Shown one piece after another: positions 58,225 through 64,000 of a stretch of DNA of 64,000 bases. The notes beneath the pieces were generated by a model, which was given only the letters and a program-made list of their open reading frames with translations, did not search any database and was not told where the DNA came from. Origin of the DNA: Hymenobacter fodinae (GTDB lineage: Bacteria > Bacteroidota > Bacteroidia > Cytophagales > Hymenobacteraceae); assembly GCF_004745825.1 (NCBI RefSeq), contig NZ_SRLA01000004.1:434001-498000 (forward strand), read 5' to 3'. Position numbers and translations under genes: made by a program. Positions within the stretch are counted from its first letter, which is position 1. Each line of letters opens with the position of its first letter.

Positions 58225-58664
58225 CCTACCAACTCTGGGTAATGCCGCCACTCCCGCACCACCGGCCCGGCTAATACCAGTGTCCAGCACTCCCCTTCTG
58301 GTAGTTCAACAATCCGGTGCACCGTATGCGGCCAAATGGTGTGGTACCCACCTGCGGCGCGTAACACCCGTTCGGTTCTACCGTCTTCGTGATAGATGAT
58401 TTCCCAGTAAGCCCCCTTCAAAACATGGCTATCCATCCTAGTGGGGTGGTCATGCGGGCTTCCCGTGTCGGCTTCCGTCAAACGATGTAGCATGGCCCAC
58501 CGTCCGTCCGGCATCTGCCCAAGGGTGTACTTGGTCAGCGGCCCGAACTGCTCCACCTTAAAGGGGTTAATAGGCCACAAGGGTTGTAGCAACGCCTGCA
58601 GCACCTCACCATGCGTGGACAGCAGCTGCTCTAGTTCCTCGACTACGGGTGTGTGGCTGTTCAT
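58221..58664 (-). CDS. Cupin-like protein
   Basis: 147 residues from ATG 58664, which overlaps the stop of the upstream gene (ATGA). Metal-binding motifs: GSPHDHPTRMDSHVLKG (His71, His73) and WPHTVHRIVE (His113/His116), with beta-strand spacing typical of one-domain cupins such as cysteine-dioxygenase relatives. Substrate unknown; unusual cargo in a packaging module. Confidence 0.75.
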   Translation of the reverse strand: MNSHTPVVEELEQLLSTHGEVLQALLQPLWPINPFKVEQFGPLTKYTLGQMPDGRWAMLHRLTEADTGSPHDHPTRMDSHVLKGAYWEIIYHEDGRTERVLRAAGGYHTIWPHTVHRIVELPEGECWTLVLAGPVVREWRHYPELVG

Positions 58665-59083
58665 AAGTCCGATATCCAGATTTGTAACATACTGGTGACT
58701 TTGCATTCGGGGTAGCGGCGCTGCCACCAGTCAAGAGAGTGCACGGAGTTTTGCCCTACATCATAGACTATACCCCTGTTGTATATCAACGCCCACCAGC
58801 AGCCTTTCCACCCCCACGAATCGGGCACCTTCACCCGCATAATGCAAGGCCAGGGTGTGGCAGGGTCCCATTTAATGAACCGAGGAGTGGTATTATAACC
58901 TAACAGCCGCGCCACCTGACTAAAGCTACTGCCTCGCCAACTACGGGCGTTATGCAGTGCAGCAGGGAGCTTATCCTGTATCTCCTCTTTGGGTAGGCCT
59001 GTGATAGTAGCCAGCAAGGAGAGATGATAGTCGGTATCAGTCTCGCTCGCTACAAGCTCTATTTCGTAAGCCTGCGCGCTCAT
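58661..59083 (-). CDS. Hypothetical protein (140 residues)
   Basis: Contains SSFSQVARLLGYNTTPRFIKWDP and several Trp near the C-terminus (WGWKGCWWALIYN). No family recognised; a helical first half and a Trp-rich half. Overlaps its neighbours by 4 nt on both sides. Confidence 0.55.
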   Translation of the reverse strand: MSAQAYEIELVASETDTDYHLSLLATITGLPKEEIQDKLPAALHNARSWRGSSFSQVARLLGYNTTPRFIKWDPATPWPCIMRVKVPDSWGWKGCWWALIYNRGIVYDVGQNSVHSLDWWQRRYPECKVTSMLQIWISDL

Positions 59084-59340
59084 TTCACCACTTGGCGCCG
59101 GCCGTTACCTACCAAGGACTCCTGTATATCCCAGATGCTGTCAATGCGGTGCTTGGCTATCAGGTGGCCCCGTTCGTTGAACTCACAGGCAATGGCTACC
59201 CCCGGGCGGGGTGTGAGTGTCAGGAAGTTACCCGAGGTCATGGCGCGGAAGTACGACCGCGTTGGGTAGGGTTGCGCGGGGCTGTTGGTCTTGAACCCGA
59301 GGCGGGTTAGTTCTTCTTCGGAGGGTTGGAATCCAGGCAT
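59080..59340 (-). CDS. Hypothetical protein (86 residues)
   Basis: ATG 59340 (MPGFQPSEEELTRLGFKT). Contains YFRAMTSGNFLTLTPRPGVAIACEFNERGHLI. Beta-rich, in the accessory block; no family. Confidence 0.5.
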   Translation of the reverse strand: MPGFQPSEEELTRLGFKTNSPAQPYPTRSYFRAMTSGNFLTLTPRPGVAIACEFNERGHLIAKHRIDSIWDIQESLVGNGRRQVVK

Positions 59341-59350
59341 GGGGAGAGAG

Positions 59351-59521
59351 TTAAGATGTTGCACGATTTGTCAAACGGTACCATACATAGGCCCAAAACA
59401 CGCCGCCCTTTAGCGCGAAGTAGTACAGCGCCCACCACCGAAATCGAATCTCAATATTCAGTTTATTAGCACTCTCTGACCTGAGTGACGTAATCACGAA
59501 CGGACTGAACCACTTCTTCAT
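59351..59521 (-). CDS. Small membrane protein (56 residues)
   Basis: MKKWFSPFVITSLRS..., then WWALYYFALKGGVFWAYVWYR, one aromatic-rich helix. Fills the gap between the accessory block and portal; no conflict with other frames. Likely real because it fits exactly between two genes. Confidence 0.45.
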   Translation of the reverse strand: MKKWFSPFVITSLRSESANKLNIEIRFRWWALYYFALKGGVFWAYVWYRLTNRATS

Positions 59522-59581
59522 AGTGCAATTTTGTTTAGTATAATACCGGGCTTACAGAACCAACTTCACGGGAATATGCAA

Positions 59582-60943
59582 TTATCCACCCGTGCCCACA
59601 CTGGGGTACTCTTCAAAGCGGCGACTCTTCTCTCCCTCTGGCAAGGCATCAGAGGCTTCTAACCCAGCGGGGATGTAGTACTTGGGCAGGGTGTTGTCCA
59701 CCTTCGCTCCTACCATTTCCTGCTTCTCTTGGGTGCTGACCCAGTAGGCATCCTTCAGCCAGGCCACGAGGGCAGCCTTATCGGCTTGCAGTTCCGCTAC
59801 TCCACTCGTGTCCACCTGCAGCCACGTCCCTTGCTCGAACATCGGGCAGGCCCACCGGCTCCACTCGGGTAGAATCACTTCCAAGTAGGGTAAAACCCCA
59901 TCCGTATAAGCCGCCTTGCGAGCTTCTGCCACGTTGTTGTAGGTGCTTTTCTCCTTGTCGCCAACGAGCTCCGAAGGGACTCCCCACCAGGAGCAGATAG
60001 CCCGGAAGTTGGCCTCGGTCACGTTGAGTATATCCAAATCAACCGCCGACACTCCAATCCGCACGAACTCTACTTTTTCCGTCACCACGGGCAGGGCTCC
60101 CTTCTTGGTGGGGCCGGTATAGTCCTGCTTCAGCCGCTCGCGAAGCTGTTGCTTCTGCGGCTCTGACAAGGCAATGGTAGTGGTCCCATCGGGCGGGAAG
60201 GATACAATACCTACTGGTCCTTGATTCTGCAGCTGACTTACTTGGGTAGTCGTAGTCGCCAAGTCCAGCGTCACTTCCCGATTAGCCGATTGAATGGTGC
60301 TTACCCCCATCACTTCCCCGGGCAGTGGGTCGTTTTTTAGGTGCAGCACATCCGAGGCAGGCAGGTCCAAGTACTCCCCGGGCTTACCCAGGTCAGGTGT
60401 AAAACGGTAGAAGTCCACGGGAGACATGGCATCCCCACCCATTGGTTTGGTGTGCCCATCGGGCAGAATCCAGAACTCCTGCGCTTGCCCTTTGCGGGGG
60501 CCGTCTTCCAACCGGTTAGCCCAAATAAAGACATTGCCCGCCCCGTGGTAGAGGGTGCACTGTTGCCGCATAAACGCCACCTGCCCGACCATCGGGTTGG
60601 GTTGCCAGAGGCGTTCTAACAGGGGGCTGTTAGGAGGTAGTTGCTGGGGCTTGCCATCGGGGCCGTTCCGCCAGAGCGTCCACGGCAGGGCAGCGGCTTT
60701 CTTGGCGAAGTAGCTGTTGACTCTGCCTACCTGTCCCACGAGACGAGCACGCAATGCCTGCCCGGTAGGGCTCACCCACTGGGCTGTACCTCCCACGTAC
60801 TGGTAGTTCACCGGGTTCAGACGCCCGATGCTATCCGTGCCTACGAGGGCTTTTTGCAGCAGAGAGGTATCGTAGGGCGTAGGAGCCTGTGACCGGAGTC
60901 CAAGCGCTTGTAACCCAGCATCAACAAGAGCAGGTAGATTCAT
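59582..60943 (-). CDS. HK97-type portal protein
   Basis: 453 residues from ATG 60943, overlapping the TerL stop (ATGA). Segments YDTSLLQKALVG, VNSYFAKKAAALPWTLWRN, LYHGAGNVFIWANR and EVTLDLATTTTQVSQLQNQG are typical of portals. Dodecameric ring at the capsid vertex. The longer frame at 61078 is not used since it overlaps terminase. Confidence 0.9.
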   Translation of the reverse strand: MNLPALVDAGLQALGLRSQAPTPYDTSLLQKALVGTDSIGRLNPVNYQYVGGTAQWVSPTGQALRARLVGQVGRVNSYFAKKAAALPWTLWRNGPDGKPQQLPPNSPLLERLWQPNPMVGQVAFMRQQCTLYHGAGNVFIWANRLEDGPRKGQAQEFWILPDGHTKPMGGDAMSPVDFYRFTPDLGKPGEYLDLPASDVLHLKNDPLPGEVMGVSTIQSANREVTLDLATTTTQVSQLQNQGPVGIVSFPPDGTTTIALSEPQKQQLRERLKQDYTGPTKKGALPVVTEKVEFVRIGVSAVDLDILNVTEANFRAICSWWGVPSELVGDKEKSTYNNVAEARKAAYTDGVLPYLEVILPEWSRWACPMFEQGTWLQVDTSGVAELQADKAALVAWLKDAYWVSTQEKQEMVGAKVDNTLPKYYIPAGLEASDALPEGEKSRRFEEYPSVGTGG

Positions 60944-62409
60944 AGTATCTGTACTTCGCGGGTTTTTCTGATTTGGCCCGTGGTGTGGCGCTGAATAGCC
61001 TGCACCAAGAGGTCGGCGCTTTCGTCGTGGGCAGCGTTGGGGAAGGCGGACAGCTCTTCGATAAAGGGGGTGTTCCACGCTCCATCAAGCAGGACGACCC
61101 GCAGCGACTCCACGAAGGGAGCCACGCTGTTGACGCGCGTTACCTTGCCTTCCGTGGGAGAGGGAGCTTCCGCTACGTTGATCTTGGTGTACTCCCGGAT
61201 GGTCTGCACCGTGCTCTTGCCGTTGGCCTTGGGCTCGATGTAGAGCATGCTTTCGGAGGTGTAACCGTGGCGCTCCACGAACCCGGCGATATGGCGACAC
61301 AGGGGCCCGATTTCCAGCCGCACCCAATCCACGTAGCGGATGTACAGGGTTCCGCCGACGTAAGCCGATGACATGAGTCCGGTGGGGTCGTTCTTCTGGT
61401 CTTCCGTCATGGCCGTGTCCGCATCGAACTGCCACACCACGGGCAGTCCTTTGGTCAGCAGCTCGAACCCCTGCCAGCTGATGGTTTTGAACCACGCCTT
61501 CTTGAGCTTGCCACCCCCCTCGGGGCTAGGGCGCTGTTGAAACTGACCAGCATAGCCGTAACTCCCCAGGTCTTGCTTGGCCTTGATAATGGCCTCTTGA
61601 TCGAGTCGGTTGGTATCCAGCAACCCGTTGGTGTAGCGGGCCCTGGCCTCAACTGGTCTAATGTCGTCGCTGGCTTCCGCTGGCAGGCAGATATGCCGCA
61701 GGTTGGGCTTCTTATTCAGCCACTCTCCTGCGGGGTCTAGCTCGTGGAGGCGCTGCATCACCATGATGGTCACGGTGCGCTTCTTGTTGGTTTTCCGAGT
61801 CGAGAGGGTCTTCCCCACAAATCGGTTGGCCCGTACCCGGGTGGTTTCCGATTCGGCTTCTTCGGGGTTGATCGGGTCGTCTACGATGATGAAGTCCCCG
61901 TGCATACCCGTTACCCGACCTCCCGTAGAGGTGGTAAAGCGCTGGCCCTTGCGGGTGTTGCGATACGCAGTCTTACCTCCTTCGTCGGCTTTGATTTCCA
62001 CGAGGCCCGGAAACACAGCCCGGAACTTATCACTCAGCAGGCAGTCACGGGTTTTCACTGCGTGGGCGGTGCTCAAGTCTGCTGCGTAGGAAGAACTAAT
62101 GACGCGAATAGCTGGGTTCTTCACCCACAGCCAGGCGGGGAAAAGCTGCGTGACTGTGGTAGATTTACTACTACCCGGGGGGACGTTAATGAGTACGTCG
62201 GGCTGGCTTTCGCCGCGGGCCCACGTCTCGTACACTTCCTGCAGGTGGTCGCAGATGTATTCGATGTGCCAGTTCGGGACGAGGTCGGCGGCTTCAATTG
62301 TCTCCCAGAACTCTAGAAAGAAGTCGTAGAAGCGGTCGGTGCAGAGCTGCGCCACAAGTTGCTCTTCGGTGGGCAAGTCCACCAGCATCTCTTCCACTAG
62401 CATACTCAC
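60940..62409 (-). CDS. Terminase large subunit TerL
   Basis: 489 residues. ATPase: Walker A INVPPGSSKSTTV (residues 75-84 region), Walker B DFIIVDDPINPEE (about 171-182), arginine-finger region. RNase-H-like nuclease: VVWQFDADTAMTEDQKND (Asp) and later TLYIRYVDWVRLEIG. Start GTG 62409 overlaps TerS TGA (GTGA); ATG 62403 is an alternative. Confidence 0.93.
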   Translation of the reverse strand: MSMLVEEMLVDLPTEEQLVAQLCTDRFYDFFLEFWETIEAADLVPNWHIEYICDHLQEVYETWARGESQPDVLINVPPGSSKSTTVTQLFPAWLWVKNPAIRVISSSYAADLSTAHAVKTRDCLLSDKFRAVFPGLVEIKADEGGKTAYRNTRKGQRFTTSTGGRVTGMHGDFIIVDDPINPEEAESETTRVRANRFVGKTLSTRKTNKKRTVTIMVMQRLHELDPAGEWLNKKPNLRHICLPAEASDDIRPVEARARYTNGLLDTNRLDQEAIIKAKQDLGSYGYAGQFQQRPSPEGGGKLKKAWFKTISWQGFELLTKGLPVVWQFDADTAMTEDQKNDPTGLMSSAYVGGTLYIRYVDWVRLEIGPLCRHIAGFVERHGYTSESMLYIEPKANGKSTVQTIREYTKINVAEAPSPTEGKVTRVNSVAPFVESLRVVLLDGAWNTPFIEELSAFPNAAHDESADLLVQAIQRHTTGQIRKTREVQIL

Positions 62410-62927
62410 GAGCCACCCCCCTCCTCGGGCTTCATCTTCCGACGGATAGCGAGCAAGGCCTGCAGGTCTTCGCGGCTGAGTTTGGAAGTGTCGGCAGGCG
62501 GGACTAAGGGGGCGCCATCCTTGCCTGTGACTTCACTGCGGTCTTTGTACTTCTCAGGGCGGTGTGCCTTCAGCAGCGCCAGAAGCACCGAGTCACTGCC
62601 TACGTGCTCGTAGTAGGGCTCCCCGGTTATCGGGTGCAGGATGGGATTGCCTGCTTTATCGAACTTATACTGAATGCCTTCAAAGTTGGCGCGAGCCCAA
62701 GCTCGCTCCTCCAACTTGTCAGCCGCCTCTTCCAGTGCACTATCCCACTCCTCGGCAAAGCTGGGGTCATTGGCGCGACACTCGTAGCAGTACTGCCGGT
62801 TTACCTCGGCGGCGCGGGCGGCTTTGCTGACGTTGGCGCAGTCGGCCAATACAGCCAAGAAAGCCTTCCGCCATACAGCCAAGGGCTTCTGCGCGTGCGT
62901 TGAGGTGTCGGGTTTTGTCGGAGTCAC
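62406..62927 (-). CDS. Terminase small subunit TerS
   Basis: 173 residues. N-terminal HTH-like helices: FLAVLADCANVSKAARAAEVNRQYCYECR (terminase_4/HTH pattern), then acidic helices and a tail. The open frame begins at GTG 62948, but that codon lies upstream of the late-promoter TAG element (62938-62931), so GTG 62927 (or TTG 62930) is the likely start. DNA-recognition subunit, first gene of the packaging operon. Confidence 0.82.
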   Translation of the reverse strand: MTPTKPDTSTHAQKPLAVWRKAFLAVLADCANVSKAARAAEVNRQYCYECRANDPSFAEEWDSALEEAADKLEERAWARANFEGIQYKFDKAGNPILHPITGEPYYEHVGSDSVLLALLKAHRPEKYKDRSEVTGKDGAPLVPPADTSKLSREDLQALLAIRRKMKPEEGGGS

Positions 62928-62930
62928 CAA

Positions 62931-62993
62931 CGAAACTACCCCGCCCACCCACGCAGCGCGGGACAGGTGGGGTAGAACTTGTCGAATACCTCG
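62931..62993 (-). promoter_or_regulatory. Phage late promoter, copy at the terminase operon
   Basis: Box 62993-62976 and GGGGTAGTTTCG (TAG at 62938), 37 nt apart. The start codon follows by 0-3 nt. The box begins 3 nt after the stop of the upstream gene. Confidence 0.8.
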
Positions 62994-62996
62994 CGC

Positions 62997-63533
62997 TTAC
63001 ACAGGGTGCAGGCGGTAGTACCCCGGGGCCCCCACTACCTCCTCGCCTAGGCGGAACTGCAGGCGGGAGCGCACTTGCCGGGGCTGGCCTACGCCAATCG
63101 GACGGGAGAAGTGATCACGGTGCAGGTTGTGAGAGGTGGCAAACTCATACCGGCTGTCAGTTGTCTTAGGAAGCCGACGCCCTGCGGTGGGGCGGGTATC
63201 CAAGTGCCAGATACCATCGGTATGCCCTCGCCCGGTGGCTGGGGGTACTAACTCTACGGGGCTGCCTTTCCCAAACTTGTTGGCCTGTTTGGCTAGCGTC
63301 TCCCCTGGTTGGCGCTTGGCGTCGTTTACTTGTTTGACAAGTTCAGACGACAAGGTAACGCGGTTGGGCAGGCGCACCGATAACAGGGGTTCGGCAAGGT
63401 GAGTGCGCTTGGGGGCGGGCTTTACTGGCGCCGCTGGCACCTGCACTACCCGTGCTCCCGTTACCTGTGGATGGATAGAGGTATGGGGGTTGTTTAGGAA
63501 GGCGGTAGGACCGTGTGGGGGTTTACTAGTCAT
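62997..63533 (-). CDS. Hypothetical phage protein (178 residues)
   Basis: Pro-rich N-terminal 50 residues, then a basic, Gln/Arg-rich part (for example NDAKRQPGETLAKQANKFGKGS). No transmembrane helix. Start overlaps the previous gene's stop by 4 nt (ATGA). Located just upstream of terminase, at the end of the early/packaging boundary. No family recognised. Confidence 0.6.
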   Translation of the reverse strand: MTSKPPHGPTAFLNNPHTSIHPQVTGARVVQVPAAPVKPAPKRTHLAEPLLSVRLPNRVTLSSELVKQVNDAKRQPGETLAKQANKFGKGSPVELVPPATGRGHTDGIWHLDTRPTAGRRLPKTTDSRYEFATSHNLHRDHFSRPIGVGQPRQVRSRLQFRLGEEVVGAPGYYRLHPV

Positions 63534-63787
63534 ATCTTGATAAACTCATTTTGTATATCCGATAAGACCTTTTGTTTTTCCTTGATATAAAGGCTCATTG
63601 CCTCAATCAACACCGTTTGCGAGACGGGTAATTCCGCTGGGCTAGCCCGCTTGGGGATTACAATAAACCCGTTCTCTGATTCGTCTTCCGTCCAATCAGT
63701 TAGGTCTTTCGCTTGCTTTATCTGGCGCTTCGTTAACTCAAATCGCTCCCGGTTTTCTTTCGCCTTGAGATAAGTTTCTTCTGTCAT
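63530..63787 (-). CDS. Hypothetical coiled protein (85 residues)
   Basis: From ATG 63787 (MTEETYLKAKENRERFELTKRQ), strongly charged and helical, ending VLSDIQNEFIKI. An ATG three codons upstream is also possible. In the chain leading into TerS. No family. Confidence 0.55.
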   Translation of the reverse strand: MTEETYLKAKENRERFELTKRQIKQAKDLTDWTEDESENGFIVIPKRASPAELPVSQTVLIEAMSLYIKEKQKVLSDIQNEFIKI

Positions 63788-63804
63788 CTCTCTCACTGTC
63801 TTCG

Positions 63805-64000
63805 TTATACTTCCCGCACACCCAGCGCTTGGGCGGCGGCTTTTAATCCTTGGGCCTGCTCTTCGGTAAGACCATGGGCGACGAACCGTTTCCCGTTGAA
63901 CCCCTCGAACGTGCCTACTTGGAATTGAGGACGTAGGCGGGCGGGAGTCGGGTCGGGCTTTTTACCCGTGTTTTGTCGGTCTTCCTGCGACGCGGGGCCT
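63805..64000 (-). CDS. Partial hypothetical protein at right edge
   Basis: The C-terminal 64 residues lie in the window, ending FVAHGLTEEQAQGLKAAAQALGVREV. N-terminus is outside. Forms the chain with the 63530 gene. No family recognised. Confidence 0.55.
   Translation of the reverse strand, partial: GPASQEDRQNTGKKPDPTPARLRPQFQVGTFEGFNGKRFVAHGLTEEQAQGLKAAAQALGVREV

Larger units (their letters stand above)
26860..64000. mobile_element. Integrated siphovirus-like prophage (left end and most of late region; right end outside window)
   Basis: Includes integrase, HK97-type terminase/portal/protease/capsid, head-tail connectors, tail tube, tape measure, fibres, lysis genes and morons. The left boundary lies somewhere between the hemA terminator (26829) and the integrase (27105); I set it near the start of the AT-richer intergenic sequence. 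No tRNA is seen at the boundary. Late genes are on the - strand and read toward the left end. Early, replication and lysogeny-control genes must be to the right of 64000. Confidence 0.85.

Noticed and set aside
62928..62948. GTG 62948 as TerS start
   Set aside because: It lies upstream of the promoter element TAGTTTCG, so the mRNA probably does not contain it.
1..64000. CRISPR arrays
   Set aside because: No regularly spaced repeats of 24-40 bp; the four 18-bp phage boxes are far apart and promoter-like.

Overview
The window looks like chromosomal DNA of a Hymenobacter-like bacterium (Bacteroidota, Cytophagales) carrying most of an integrated siphovirus-like prophage. Support for this: several genes have the Bacteroidota-type -7 promoter element TAnnTTTG just upstream and no clear Shine-Dalgarno site, the gene families are typical of that group, and the integrase is of the Bacteroidota type with a CTnDOT-IntDOT-like active site. 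The genus is an inference; no rRNA gene is present to confirm it.

Host part, 1 to about 26.8 kb. A surface-sugar operon (hexapeptide N-acetyltransferase, nucleotide-sugar dehydrogenase, galE) comes first. Housekeeping genes follow: prmC, ribD, a free-methionine-sulfoxide reductase, a RibD-C/DHFR-like reductase, a phosphatidylserine decarboxylase, glutamate dehydrogenase, cdsA, a CPBP protease, dusB and an EamA transporter. Then come a lipoprotein, a RAYT-type transposase, a 1614-residue DUF4011/SF1-helicase/Vsr-like protein (a candidate antiphage gene), an amino-acid permease, a tandem pair of cysteine-motif proteins, an AttH/CrtC-like lipoprotein, a histidine kinase and hemA.

Prophage part, about 26.85 kb to beyond 64 kb. 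The left end lies between hemA and an integrase on the + strand. All structural genes run on the - strand from the right: terminase small and large subunits and portal (62.9-59.6 kb), an accessory block of small genes with an RNA ligase-like protein, a cupin, lipoproteins and membrane proteins (59.5-54.8 kb), a MuF-like head protein, protease and capsid, head-tail connectors, tail tube, frameshifted tail chaperones, tape measure, tail tip, fibres (one collagen-like, one with an SGNH esterase) and a lysis block (spanin-like proteins, holin candidate, M15 endolysin). Three + strand islands interrupt this: the integrase group, a HigBA toxin-antitoxin/lipoprotein cassette at 41.7-43.8 kb, and one small gene at 58.0 kb with a palindromic operator. 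A tRNA-Pro(UGG)-like gene lies at 28.8 kb.

The most notable observation is an 18-bp box, CGAGGTATTCGACAAGTT on the - strand, present four times. It always lies 36-37 nt upstream of a G-run plus TAGnTTyG-like element that sits 3-7 nt from a start codon. The four copies precede the terminase, protease/capsid, tail-tip and fibre modules, so they look like a phage-specific late promoter producing leaderless mRNAs. Other finds are a GGGAAAC -1 frameshift site in the tail chaperone gene, a 69-residue membrane peptide that shares its C-terminal tag with the tape measure protein, and a unimolecular-spanin-like lysis protein.
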